Shown here: positions 24,305 through 36,298 of the stretch, piece by piece
Layout of the letters: every line of letters begins with the position of its first letter
How positions within the stretch are numbered: the first letter of the stretch is position 1
Assembly: GCA_026874595.1 (NCBI GenBank)
Contig: CM049313.1
Span: 33,943,159 to 34,007,158 of the forward strand
Origin: Sipunculus nudus
Taxonomy: Eukaryota > Annelida > Sipuncula > Golfingiida > Sipunculidae
Length of the DNA: 64,000 bases
Direction: 5' to 3'
Made by a program: the position numbers and the translations under genes
The notes under the pieces: model-generated
Databases searched by the model: none
The model's input: only the letters and a program-made list of their open reading frames with translations
Told to the model about the DNA's origin: nothing

Positions 24305-25560
24305 TAAAGCAACATTAAAACGAGAAGTTTTCGTAAGTCATCACCTGCCAATCAATTTATCTCTGTTACACGAACAGTTTCTCTCTTAAACATTCCTCTT
24401 AGTACAGCGGTTATTGCCAACTAGTATAAACTTGTTATTCCAGATAATTTCCTATTGTTCCTTATTTTCCCGTTGTGTGCGTGTGTGTTTAAATCTCGAG
24501 GATAAAAGCGCTCGAAAATATTTACAATAAAAGCATAGGAAACAATTGTATTACATAAATTGAATGTGAGAATCAACACAGATATTTTATTAAAGATCAA
24601 TGTGTTTGAAATTCATGAACAACTATCATCTTTGATCCATGGAGAGTCGGGGGGGGGGGGGGGGGAGGCATGATCCCCTGCGACGCCCTGACTGTGGCCT
24701 TGGTTGTACAACCAGATGATTGCTGTTATGGTGTTCTCATGCAAACGGTATTTAATAAGATCTGTCCATAAAATGTTTAACCATAATTGAACACATTATA
24801 TTTCATGTTAATACTAAAAGTCTAAAGTTTTCAACTAAAGTTCTAAACTTCCATGGGTTATGAAAACTTAATGTATCAACTCGAATAATGTTAGTTCATA
24901 AGCAGTGTATGTTTTATAATTGGAAGTGATTTAAATGAGTGCATTGGAAATCATTAACCTAAGAATTGAAGGAAAAAGCAGTTTCTAAAGGACAAATTGG
25001 TTTTCTAACACAATCCAAGGTAAACCCGTTCCTTACATAACTAGGTGTATTATATATTAGACCCTGTATTGTAAAAAACACAGTTAATGAGGTTTAAGTG
25101 TTTGTTACTTGTATAGTTTTTCTCATTTAATTTATTTAAAATATCTTTTATTGAGTCTCACTGTCAGCCCTAACTGTCCCATACATTTAAATCATCGTCA
25201 AGCGGCATTGCAGCCTCATTACCTGTTTACAATTTAAAGTTAATGAGACGATCATATTTCAACGATTTTAGCTCGATTTTTATCGTGTCACGTCATTCAA
25301 TCTGACATTGACGTAGAGGTGTTTCATAAGGACGTCTGTATATTTTTCACCTCCGAATAGACTGTGGCAGAGTAATATAAAATAAAAAAAAGGTACTGAG
25401 TATTATACAGGGGGCTAATTTGGTCTATGCGAACGAGTGAAGCTTAATGAACATTAAGGTAGATGAACATCGGCGAGGGTGGAAGAAAATCTGTTATCAA
25501 TCTTAGTCATGTTGCGTGTTGTCTTTAGTTAATGTTTAATTTTTTTATAGGTGCGGTCTT
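24305..25560. other. Copy-1-only non-coding stretch
   Basis: AT-rich, with a poly-G tract at about 24650-24665. No gene is seen. It is missing from the second tandem copy, where 24305 is joined to sequence matching about 26570. Confidence 0.5.
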
Positions 25561-25599
25561 TCTTGTACCTTTGTACTACTGTGATCCAAAGAATGGTTT

Positions 25600-26805
25600 C
25601 TGTTGCCGTTACTTTGCTACCTGTATCTGTCGTGTACCGTGAGCATGATGTAACTTGAATACGTGTCGTAACAAAAGGTATTTGAAGTGTATCGTGAGCA
25701 TGATGTAACTTTACTACGTGTTGTAACAAAAGGTATCTGTATTGTATATGTATATGTTACTTTACCACATGTTGTAACAAAAAGTGTCTGTCTCGTATCG
25801 TTAGTACGAGGTAATTTTACTTCTTGAGCATGAGGTAACTTTACTATGTGTTGTAATAAAATTCGTCTGTCATGTACCGTAAGCATGATGTTACTTTACT
25901 ACGTGCTGAAACAAAAGGTATCTATGGTGTGTCCTAAGCGCGATGCTATTTTATCACAGGTTCTAACGTGTATCGTGAACATGATGTTACTTCACTACGT
26001 GTTGTAACTAAAGGTATCTTCCGTGTATCGTTAGCATGATGTAACGTTACTACGTGTTGTAACAAAAGGTATCTGTATTGTATCTGTATATGTTACTTTA
26101 CCACATGTTGTAACAAAAAGTGTCTGTCTCGTATCGTTAGTACGAGGTAATTTTACTTCTTGAGCATGAGGTAACTTTACTATGTGTTGTAATAAGATTC
26201 GTCTGCCATGTACCGTAAGCATGATGTTACTTTACTACGTGCTGAAACAAAAGGTATCTATGGTGTGTCCTAAGCGCGATGCTATTTTATCACAGGTTCT
26301 AACGTGTATCGTGAGCATGATGTTACTTCACTACGTGTTGTAACTAAAGGTATCTTCCGTGTATCGTTAGCATGATGTAACGTTACTACGTGTTGTAACA
26401 AAAGGTATCTGTATTGTATCTGTATATGTTACTTTACCACATGTTGTAACAAAAAGTGTCTGTCTCGTATCGTTAGTACGAGGTAATTTTACTTCTTGAG
26501 CATGAGGTAACTTTACTATGTGTTGTAATAAAATTCGTCTGTCATGTACCGTAAGCATGATGTTACTTTACTACGTGCTGAAACAAAAGGTATCTATGGT
26601 GTGTCTTAAGCGCGATGCTATTTTATCACAGGTTCTAACGTGTATCGTGAGCATGATGTTACTTCACTACGTGTTGTAACTAAAGGTATCTTCCGTGTAT
26701 CGTGAGCATGATGTTACTTCACTACGTGTTGTAACTGAAGGTATCTACCGTGTATCGTGAGCACTATGAAACTTTACTACGTGTTGTAACAAACGTATCT
26801 GTAGG
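25600..26805. repeat. Minisatellite with 336-bp higher-order repeat
   Basis: Basic units of about 56 bp centre on TTACTTTACTACGTGTTGTA, with a segment like CGTGTATCGTGAGCATGATG. Identical distinctive blocks (for example GTCTGTCTCGTATCGTTAG) recur at exact 336-bp steps near 25785, 26121 and 26457. The array is therefore organised as about three six-mer higher-order units followed by simpler monomers. It sits immediately before the poly-G minisatellite. A shorter version without the higher-order units is at 33902-34205. Confidence 0.85.
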
Positions 26806-26811
26806 GGGTTA

Positions 26812-27310
26812 CAATGATTTTTTTCCGTAGAGATATAAAATACAGGGAACATGAATTCCTTTCAGAGGTTTATCCTGGGGTGGGGGGGGGGGTTACTATG
26901 ATTTTTCTCCCTAGAGATATAACTTACAGGGACCATGAATTCCTCTCAGAGATTAGTCCACGGGGGGGGGGGGGGTTATTATAAATTTGTACCGTAGAGA
27001 TATAAATTACAGGGACCATGAATTCCTTTCAGAGATTTTGCCCCAGCGAGTAGGGGGGGGGGGGGGGTTACTATGATTTTTTCCCGTAGATATATAGATA
27101 ACAGAGGTCATGAATTTCTTTCAGAGATTTTTTTCCGTAGAGATATAAAATACAGGGACCATGAATTCCTTTCAGAGATTTGGCCACAGCGAGGAGGGGA
27201 GGGGGTTACTATGATTCTTTTCCGTAGAGATATAAATAGAAGGGACCGTTAATCTCTTCCAGACATTTACCCAAGGAGAGAACTGTGATATTTTCCATAG
27301 AGATAGGAAA
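26812..27310 (+). repeat. Minisatellite with poly-G in every unit, copy 1
   Basis: Six or so units of about 75-100 bp each contain a G run of varying length, GGTTACTATGATTTTTTCCG, TAGAGATATAAA, ACAGGGACCATGAATTCC and TTTCAGAGATTT. The G runs (up to about 14 nt) are the unit boundaries. The same array is at 34205-34760 in copy 2. Confidence 0.85.
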
Positions 27311-27664
27311 AGGTAATCTATTTTTATAGCAAGGTCGTCAAATTATCAATCAAACCAGATTACATTAAATAGGGACAATTTTCACTCACAAATCAATGTT
27401 TGCTGAAACAACCAATGTTCAAGTTACCATTGATGAACATTTACTCCTTCACAACCAACAACAGTTTTCCCTGTAAACAACCTTTATTTGTCAAAAAGTC
27501 AGAAATTCAAAGAATTTTATTAATAATGACAAATCATAATTCATTTACAAGCGGGAGATTAAAAAAATAAAATGATAGGTAAAGGTAATTTGACCTTAAA
27601 AATCTCGTTGAATAAAAAAATACATATGAATCATTTCCTTTAATTGGCTTACTTGCGCGATACA

Positions 27665-27714
27665 TCATATCCAGGTGTGTGTGTTTGTGTGTGTGTGGGG
27701 GGGGGGGGGGGGGG
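27665..27714 (+). repeat. (GT)n-poly-G tract at duplication junction
   Basis: A GT run passes into about 20 G and then directly into the DDE-like gene fragment at GAGGACAATG. The same tract at 35135-35174 passes into unrelated sequence, so this is the breakpoint joining the two tandem units. The GAGG at the copy 1 start offers microhomology with the G run. Confidence 0.8.
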
Positions 27715-27717
27715 GAG

Positions 27718-28760
27718 GACAATGCCCTGAAACACCAGAGAAAGATCATGCAAGCCGACTGGTCAAACTCCAGTGTAACTGATTTCACTGTCATTATTTA
27801 CTACCGGAAAGATGAAAATGCTGATTTGGAGCACAGTTCCTGCACTATTATTTCTGATAAACTGTGTCATGATAGAAGGGCAGTCCTTGCATTCAATAAG
27901 GCATTTTAAGCCGATTTTTAAATTAGGTGTGACATGAAGGTACAACGGGCTCACTACTCGTCAGATGGAACTGGAAGCCGGTTCAAGAACAAGAATATGT
28001 TTACCGATCTGTTGTGTCATGAAAAGGACTATAATGATGTCCTGCAGGTTGGAGCTTTTTCGGTACTGCTCATGGGCAAAGGCCCATTGATGGGAGAGGC
28101 AAAACGTGCTGTTCTGCGGTCGGTGCTACGAGGGAAACTGGTTACCAACTGTGCTTAGGACTTCTTCAGAGCAGCCAGGCAACTCTGTTCATCACCTTGT
28201 TTGTTGATAAAAAGCAGTTTGTCTCCAGTACTGAGAATTTAGAGGAGGGCTGGCAGTCCTGCACTTCAGGTCTTAGGACTCGTGACCTTCACTTTATCAG
28301 TCAGTGACCATAATTCCATCCATTCCCAGTTATCATGTGCCACTCTACAGCTGACAATTATCATGATTTTACCTTCTCTTGCTGCTGTCCCCATTGACCA
28401 GCCATCCATGGATATAGCAGACACATCCAAGGAGAGCATCTCCTACAGGATAGGGGACTTTGTTCTTATTCAGTTTGAATGTCAGAACCGGCCTGACATT
28501 AAACATGTCTACCTTTCGCAAATTCTGAAAGTTAACAGTGATTCAGTGAAAATGGTGTTTCATAGATGTGCAAATAAGTTTAAATAGGTATTTGTGCTTG
28601 CTGTTTTAGGGATGAGTCATGGGTTGCTAATGAGCAAATTATAGGAACAGCACCAGTGCCTGTGATTGATTCCCGTGATTGCCACTTGTTTGTTCAGACT
28701 CTTAGTGAAGGAGTAATTAAGGTATCTTTGTTGACAGTGACATGCTCGAAGATTATCTAA
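27718..28760 (+). pseudogene. Broken multicopy DDE-like gene, copy 2 (5'-truncated)
   Basis: Starts at the duplication breakpoint with DNALKHQRKIMQADWSNSS. It continues with the HYSSDGTGSRFKNKNMFTD block (near 27960), GKGPLMGEAKRAVLRSVLRG (near 28080), IADTSKESISYRIGDFVLI (near 28410) and DESWVANEQIIGTAPVPVID (near 28610). The same frameshifts and the stop after VTNCA are present as in copy 1, so the gene was already dead when duplicated. It runs slightly further at its 3' end than copy 1, which has a deletion after PVPVIDS. Confidence 0.65.
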
Positions 28761-29539
28761 AAGTCTACCAAGGATGATGAACTTTTATGAAATGAGGCAA
28801 AGTAGATCTAAAGTTAAAATTTGATGTTTTTATCAAACCATCCCACAGATAAGGTTAAACTCAGTAGTATAAAAAACATTATTTCAAAACTTTTGCTAGA
28901 CCTATCTTGATATGTTATACTGGAGCACTGTAAGACTGACAGTTATTTTTTCTAACTATACAGACAACTATTAATATATATAAAGACAACCGTACGCCAC
29001 AATGTGAGCCATGGAGAATATAATTATTACAATTATTTGTACAATCCATGTAAAACCAGATGTTTGCAATCGCCGATGCTCGCAAGGGAAGCCTTCCTCA
29101 GCCTTTTCTCCACCTTGCCCGCCATCCCCCCCCCTTCACTCCCATCCCCATTCCTCATGGTCTAACAACACCCCCCGCCCCCCGCTCTACGGTTACCCGC
29201 AAATGATCGGTAATAGTTAATGCGTTGGAAAGGCGAAGGAGTGAAGATGTCTCCCCAGTTACGTTGTCAATATGCTATATTGCCATTTACTGATTTTGTT
29301 AAATACTATTTATAACATTATGTAAATGCCGTGGCATCAATTGAATAAAGAAATGTCGTCATTTACGAAAGAAATAGGCCAGAGCGGTATAACACTGAAA
29401 AAAATGAACACTGTAAATTCACAGCAGTCTGTTTCACGGGATGCGACCCGATCATCAGGTGAATCTAACCAGTGACCCTTTGAATTTACAGTGTTGTTTT
29501 TCTTTGGTGTTATATACATATATATTATATATAAAACAG

Positions 29540-29595
<56 letters not shown>

Positions 29596-29598
<3 letters not shown>

Positions 29599-29870
29599 AA
29601 GGCCCAGATTGCGATCTGGACGGATGTTAGATCTGTCCAGCCCAAATTGCGATCGCAGTTCAGGCCGGCCCAAACTGCGATCGCAATCCAGGCTGGCCAG
29701 ATCTTAGATCCGTCCAGCCTATATTGCGATCTCAGTTTAGTCCGGCCCAGATTGCGATCTTGTCTTTCTTGCTTCAGGATCGCAATCTGGACTGGACAGA
29801 TCTAAGATCTGTCCAGTCAAGATTGCGATCCTAAACTTGACCAGCCCATATTGCGATCCATGCGATCCAA
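29596..29870 (+). repeat. Left TIR with internal GCGATC sub-repeats
   Basis: The arm is built from about seven sub-units of 35-40 bp combining GATTGCGATC, a segment like TGGACAGATCTAAGATCTGT and CCAG. Several carry palindromes (GCGATCGC, AGATCTAAGATCT). The right arm is at 31338-31604 inverted. Such stacked subterminal motifs usually serve as transposase binding arrays. Confidence 0.8.
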
Positions 29871-31337
29871 GTGTTTCAGCTTGTTAATTTATAGTTATTA
29901 TAAAATTAAAAAAAAATAAAATATGTCAAAATTTTAAAATTTTACTTAGGCAAGTACTGATTAAATATGTCAATATGTTTCACTAATAATATTAAAACTT
30001 GTGGCTGTATCAGCTGTCAGTGTCACAAGACTATGTAAATAGTCAAAATCTGTATTGCTGGTTCCTAAATTTATGTTAATAAACTTGCCTATCTCTAGTT
30101 TTCTCCTTGTACAATTTATAGGGTGTTCTTATGTTTGAGTTATTTTTTATTCTTATAATGGTTTCATAGCTGAGATTGCTTTTAATTTTTTTTACATTTT
30201 TTTAAATAAAAATATATAAATATGATAATAAATCAGATCTTAGACAAGTTCTCGTTATGATTTCTGTAATGTTGAAAATTGTCATAAGACTTTTGCTATA
30301 TGTCTAGTGCTTAGATTAATGTGAAAGTAGTCCAAAGTGAATATAATAGTTTTAATTTTAAATATAAATTAAAGCCATAAAACCAGGTACTATGATCATT
30401 ATGATCATACTTATGATCAATTTGTGAAATTTGTAAATTCTTGATTCTCAAGAACTTTGTTATGCTGAAACTGAATAAATACCAGACATGATAAGAATAC
30501 TTTGCAAATATATTTGAATGCGAATATGAATATATGTACTCCATAATTTTATGCATAAAAATAGGAATACAGGTATAAATTAAAGTATTTGAATACAGAT
30601 GCAAATACTTTCAAAATGTAATCATGAATGTATTCATGAATATATTTTATAATATTATTTTAATAATCATTTATTTCGATTATATTATTAAAAGATCTTT
30701 TCATATGATGTTGTTATTATTTTTAATTTAAATTATATCTGACACAATATTTGTTATTAATTTATAATAAATAGTTATATTATTTAAGTTTTACTCTTGG
30801 GTAGGAATAACCAGTAATTATTAAATAAAAGTTCTCATTTGTAAAAATCAGAATTACCATGACTGATAATGGACAGGTTATTTTATTCAAATAATTCTAC
30901 TGCAATGTAGATAAAGTTATATGGCCAAGTGCAAACCTATGTGAAAACAGCACACCATTCCCAGCTGTATATAATATAAATGACATCAATCCTCTTCCCT
31001 GTCTCCAAGGATATTATCATTATCTTACATAACTTGAGTTAAACACCATCAGCTCATAATGCAGCTTATATTACCACACAAAACCAGCACTTGCCTAACT
31101 CATCTTCCAAATCATATTTTGTGAGCATATAAAACCCATGGGTTCCTTGTTACCTTTTTCCAACAACCATGCAATACTAAATGAGTTGGTGAAACATGGG
31201 ATGTTTCACTCCTGTGATATATAGGAATGAAAATTGCCTTTCTGTATTATAATTGTATTTATTATGGGAAAATAGTAAAATGCAATACCAAATGAGTTGG
31301 TAAATCAACCAATGTTTCACTCGTGTGATCGTAAAAG

Positions 31338-31601
31338 CATGGATCGCAATATGGGCTGGTCAAGTTTAGGATCGCAATCTCGGCTGGACTGATCTTAGAT
31401 CTGTCCAGACCAGATTGCAATCCTGAAGCAAGAAAGACAGGATCACAGTCTGGGCCGGACTAAACAGAGATCGCAATATAGGCTGGACGGATCTAAGATC
31501 TGGCCAGCCTGGATTGCGATCACAGTTTGGGCCGGCCTGAACTGCGATCGCAATTTGGGCTGGACAGATCTAAGATCGGTCCAGATCGCAATCTGGGCCT
31601 T

Positions 31602-31604
<3 letters not shown>
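31338..31604 (-). repeat. Right TIR of the 2.0 kb element
   Basis: Inverse of 29596-29870 with roughly ten per cent differences, for example CTCGGCTGGACTGATC in place of the left arm's equivalent. The divergence between arms suggests the insertion is not extremely recent, or that the arms were already different. Confidence 0.8.
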
Positions 31605-31653
<49 letters not shown>

Positions 31654-32436
31654 TATATATATATATTTGTTGGCCGTTATTACAATATGGGACGGTTATT
31701 ACATTATGGGTCGTTGTTACAACATTGTAATAACCTTACTCCACCTTTAATGTGATCAGCATGGCGGGGGGGGGGGGGGGGGGGGCTAAAAGGGGCAAAA
31801 GGCCAGTATTGTAAATAATGAAATTTAGTAGATTACGATTAAATTCATGTCTAATTTACGGAGACAAAATAAATGTTGACTATTTTACTGCATTTCCATT
31901 ATGAATACCTCTCTATTAAAAATGAGGAACCAAAGTGGCTGTCATTTTAGAAGGTATTCTACAAGACATATCTCCTGTTAGATTTGGATTTCATTCCTGA
32001 GCTTAAACATGTGTTATTACGGTATGGGCCGCTTCTCCTACTTCCCGTTTTTTTTACAAGATTGGTTGGGTATGAATATTACAATATGGTTCGTTTTACA
32101 ATATTGGCCGTTTTAATTACATTATGGGACGGTTATTACATAACGGGTCGTAACACAAGCCGCGACGCGCCAAGAAAATCCTGTCACTGATACAGGAACG
32201 GAACATTCAACAAGCACTTGTTATCATACAGTCTTACTTATAAAACAGGATTGTTTATTCATAGTAAAATGTTTTATACATTTAGTTTTACTACTTTCGG
32301 CATAGGTTACTAAATCTCAGATCGCTCCATCAGCCATTCTATCGCTGCAATATTCTCATATTTATAGCAATTCTCGCCAGGGTGTTTTACTGAAATACTG
32401 TATCAGACTTACCTTGACGGCACCTCACGCTTCATT

Positions 32437-32709
32437 TCAAATACAATATGAGGAAGTAGTTTGCATGATTAATTTGTCAAGCAAAATGACGTGTATCACA
32501 GGTAATTTTGTTGCCAACGAGACAATACTTGTATTTTGTGTGAAAAAAAAAGTACGAAATATAAGTTTTATGTAACTAAAAACTCCGTTGTAAAAACGCC
32601 TCAGGAGGATTGAACAGCCTTCCCACATCACACGCCTGCTGCTTTGTCCTGCTCTTATAGAAAACATTTGCTGAACTTTACTAATGAGTACAAAATCGAA
32701 CGTAAGCAA
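32437..32709 (-). other. Copy 2 of the conserved open minus frame (90 aa)
   Basis: The same frame as at 22815-23090, with a small A-run length change compensated so that the frame stays open. Unrecognised. Confidence 0.3.
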
Positions 32710-32924
32710 CTCAACTGCCCGCCAGAAGTGTGGTCAGAGAGTAAATTTGTTTTTGTATCAGGTTATGAAGTCACTCAGTAGCCAAGGCGATTAAGTGGTT
32801 AATTATAAGTGGCAGTCCAGTAAAAATAGATCTATTCGATCTTCACTTTGTGCCTTTCAGTCTTTTTAAAATTTTAATTGTTAAAATTATAGTTGTATGG
32901 TTGTACATAGAATACAGAATATAT

Positions 32925-33045
32925 GGGTTCGAAGCCGGAAGCTCCCACTCCGCGAAGCCCAACCGTCCTACTGTCACGTCACATTATACTTTGTGCGGGA
33001 AGGTTTAGCTATTTGTTAACCGTTGAGCTACGGTCTCTGCCATGT
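32925..33045 (-). repeat. SINE-like module, copy 2
   Basis: Counterpart of 23305-23425 with both pol III-like boxes intact. Confidence 0.45.
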
Positions 33046-33119
33046 CTGTCTGCATGGGTGTTGGGATTTTTGCGTATCCACATGGTAATTATTGCATATA
33101 TACATACATACACAAATGA

Positions 33120-33162
<43 letters not shown>

Positions 33163-33901
33163 TTATTCGACAAAATATGCAATTACCACCTTTACAACAT
33201 CAGGAACAAATACAGGCACATTAATCATACAACAAATGTGACATGAAAATATATGATGGTTTTATCAGACACTAGCATAATATATCAGCTTATTAATTTC
33301 TTTCCATTTAATTTCCCAGTGAGTTACCTTAATAGAATGATTATTATCAGAAAATGTCCTTCCCCTAGTATTTGTGTTTTTAAATATAATATATCACAAG
33401 CTCTAGTTAGGTTTCCCATATTGGGGGATGCTTTCATGAAAATAAAAAAACATGTCATTCCATAAAACGTTAGCTGTTTGATAAAAGTATTCATGAATTA
33501 TATAATAAGAAATATGTTCTAGACTATTTACACTGCTACAGTTTTCATTTTTTGACATCTTTGTGATTATATTTGAACAAGATATCATTAGTGGGCAAAG
33601 TATTGTGTAATGAAGTGAGATAATAACAATTTGCTGGTTTGAAATATTTGACGAGAGCGTATATCCGCTAATATCATAAAGTTCGCCCATCTTATCTATG
33701 TTACTTGGGATTTCTTTAATCTTAGCTGTGATAAAGTCCCTGTAAACGTACAGTTCAGATTCTTGATGCCATAGTATTTTCCGTGTGTGTTTTTTATGGT
33801 GATAGATGCTTCATCATTTTTTTTTCATTATGTTGGAAGTTGTCTCGTTTCTGTTATTCGGAATGACTAAGACGAAATGACTTCACTAGGCTGTAATATT
33901 T

Positions 33902-34205
33902 ACTACGTGCTGAAACAAAAGGTATCTATGGTGTGTCTTAAGCACGATGTTACTTAACCGCATGTTCTAACGAGTGGCGTCTGTCGTGTATCGTGAGCAT
34001 GATGTAACTTCACTACGTGTTGTAACTAAAGGTATCTTCCGTGTATCGTGAGCATGATGTTACTTCACTACGTGTTGTAACTAAAGGTATCATCCGTGTA
34101 TCGTGAGCATGATGTTACTTGACTACGTGTTGTAACTGATGGTATCTACCGTGTATCGTGAGCACTATGAAACTTTACTACGTGTTGTAACAAAAGGTAT
34201 CTGTA
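33902..34205. repeat. Short ~56 bp minisatellite array, copy 2
   Basis: About five monomers of the ACTACGTGTTGTAACTAAAG type, without the 336-bp higher-order units of copy 1. It starts abruptly at the deletion junction at 33901. Confidence 0.8.
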
Positions 34206-34760
34206 GGGGGTTACAATGATTTTTTTCCGAAGAGATACAAATTACAGGGAACGTGAATTCCTTTCAGAGATTTAATCACGGGGAGGGGAGCGGAGGAGGG
34301 GGGGGGGGGGTTTCTATGATTTTTTCCCGTAGATATATAGATAACAGAGGTCATGAATTTCTTTCAGAGATTTTTTTCCGTAGAGATATAAAATACAGAC
34401 ACCATGAATTCCTTTCAGAGGTTTACCCTTGGGGGGGGGGGGGTTACTATGATTTTTTTCCCTGGAGATATAACTTATAGGGACCATGAATTCCTCTCAG
34501 AGATTTGTCCACGGGGGGGGGGGGGGGTTACAATGATTTTTTCCCGTAGATATATAGATAACAGAGGTCATGAATTTCTCTCAGAGATTTTTTTCTGTAG
34601 AGATATAAAATACAGGGACCATGAATTCCTTTCAGAGATTTGGCCACAGTGAGGAGGGGAGGGGGTTACTATGATTTTTTTCCGTAGAGATATTAATAGA
34701 AGGAACCGTTAATCTCTTCCAGACATTTACCCAAGGAGAGAACTGTGATTTTTTCCATAG
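34205..34760 (+). repeat. Minisatellite with poly-G in every unit, copy 2
   Basis: Counterpart of 26812-27310, with unit number and G-run lengths changed. G runs lie near 34297-34310, 34430-34443 and 34514-34527. Confidence 0.85.
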
Positions 34761-35139
34761 AGATAGGAAAAGGTAATCTATTTAAATAACAAGGTCGTCA
34801 AATTATCAATCAAACCAGATTACATTAAAAAGGGACAAATATTCACTCACAAATCAATGTTTGCTGAAACAACCAGTGTTCAAGTTACCATTGATGAACA
34901 TTTACTCCTTCACAACCAACAACAGTTTTCCCTGTAAACAACCTTTATTTGTCAAAAAGTCAGAAATTCATAGAATTTTATTAATAATGACAAATCATAA
35001 TTCATTTACAAGCGGGAGATTAAAAAATAAAATGATAGGTGAAGGTAATTTGACCTTAAAAATCTCGTTGAATAAAAAATACATATGAATCATTTCCTTT
35101 AATGGGCTTACTTGCGCGATACATATCATATCCAGGTGT

Positions 35140-35170
<31 letters not shown>

Positions 35171-35592
35171 GGGGTAACTTCGAAAAAAATACCGTAGAAG
35201 TAGAATAATATACGCTTTATTGCCAAAGCAGCCGCGGACTCTGCGTCTGGTGCCGTTTTCACGCTAATACCTATGCATGTGAGAGTTATATTTTAAGTCT
35301 ACCAGCACTGTCGGCACTTTTCTAGGGTCCTTTATCCGCCAAGAAAATATCCTCAATCAGCCATATATCCCTTAGTGCTATTATAGTCCGGCCTAGCCTT
35401 TTGTTTTAAAATTCTTCGAATACGTTAACTGTTTCATACTGGAGAGACTAGCCCCACTATAATGTTACCACCCACAATCGGGATAAAGGCCAGGACAGGT
35501 TTATGTCCTGAAATTCTGCCCTCAGTTGACATCCCGGTCTGTCTGGCGGATTATCGACTCTGACCCGTTTGACTTTTCCCTCTTTGATCATA

Positions 35593-35800
35593 GCGGGGGC
35601 GGTTTCAGGATTTAGGAAAAGGAGGGGTCCAGCCCAGGAGGACTAATGACAAAGCCTAAAAATAAGTCCCCCGGTCCGGAACAGGGGGTCTAGGCCGCTA
35701 AAATTGGCCTGAAACCCTCAAGAAATAAAGGCTGCGGCGGCTGGAAAAGGAGGTTCGGACCCCCTGTACCCCCCCCCCCCCCAGATCCACTTTTGCATAG
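35593..35800. mobile_element. Possible hAT-type MITE
   Basis: The left end reads GCGGGGGCGGTTTCAGGATT and the inverse of the right end reads CAAAAGTGGATCTGGGGG. Both resemble the GGGGCGGATCCAGG-type termini of a MITE family common in invertebrates. The inside is G-rich then C-rich (poly-C near 35769-35782). The TIR match is imperfect and I found no clean target duplication. Confidence 0.4.
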
Positions 35801-36049
35801 GCACAAGATCATGTTTTCGTAATACAGGAATGAGATAATATATCCCTTTATGTTCTCTGTAAAAGTGTGATACGACTGGTATTTGTGGCATTTAATGCCA
35901 CAAGTGCCTTATCCCCAAACTACATTCTATCTGCTTTCATCACATATGATATCCATTAAAATCAAGGCGCCCAAATTGAAAAAAGCGGTGCCTCCAAATA
36001 TGTCCGCTTCTACCTACGTTTTACGGTCTACGTGAATCATTCTGAGAAC

Positions 36050-36107
36050 GATGCTGACGTTGACGTCAGATGACGCTGCTGATTCAAAATCCTAAATATG
36101 ACGTCAC
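36050..36107. promoter_or_regulatory. CRE-like cluster
   Basis: Two perfect TGACGTCA palindromes (36061-36068, 36099-36106) and two further TGACG half-sites lie within about 55 bp. No gene start can be placed next to it. It could be an enhancer or a chance cluster. Confidence 0.35.
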
Positions 36108-36262
36108 ATTAGAGAGACTTTCTGGTGTAACAATATGGCTTGACGAAATATGAAATAGTAAAAACCTTTAAAACTTTCACTTTTTTATAGATTGTATGAA
36201 TTTTTTCATCATTCATCATAATGAGGTATTGGCATGAAACCATGAAAAATAATCCGAAAACA

Positions 36263-36264
<2 letters not shown>

Positions 36265-36296
<32 letters not shown>
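36265..36296. repeat. (TA)n microsatellite
   Basis: A TA run of about 32 bp. Confidence 0.9.

Positions 36297-36298
<2 letters not shown>

Larger units (their letters stand above)
20305..27714. repeat. Tandem segmental duplication, copy 1 (~7.4 kb)
   Basis: From GAGGACAATGCCCTGAAAC at about 20307 onward the sequence is repeated nearly identically from about 27714. The unit ends in a (GT)n followed by a poly-G tract at 27674-27713. Copy 1 holds the broken DDE-like gene, a poly-C rich stretch near 21617, a conserved open minus frame, two minisatellites and about 2.3 kb (24305-26570) that copy 2 lacks. The diverged copy at 11105-12945 includes sequence matching 24305-24480, so the loss was in copy 2. 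Confidence 0.9.
29596..31604. mobile_element. 2.0 kb long-TIR transposon inserted in (TA)n
   Basis: The element begins GTCAAGGCCCAGATTGCGAT and ends with its inverse ATCGCAATCTGGGCCTTGAC, set inside a (TA)n run. The first tandem copy has an uninterrupted TA run at the same place (22041-22062), so that copy serves as an empty site. The inverted repeats are about 270 bp, which is long. The interior is AT-rich with no transposase, so it is non-autonomous. The superfamily is not determined, because the TA target hides any target-site duplication. Confidence 0.85.
27715..35174. repeat. Tandem segmental duplication, copy 2 (~7.45 kb)
   Basis: Second copy of 20305-27714. It differs by a 2,009 bp transposon at 29596-31604, by loss of the segment equivalent to 24305-26570 (junction at 33901) and by scattered substitutions and small indels. 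Homology stops at the poly-G tract ending at 35174. Confidence 0.9.

Noticed and set aside
25617-26558. Repeated minus-strand frames MLTVHDRRILLQHIVK as a gene family
   Set aside because: They recur at exactly 336 bp because they lie in a minisatellite higher-order repeat.
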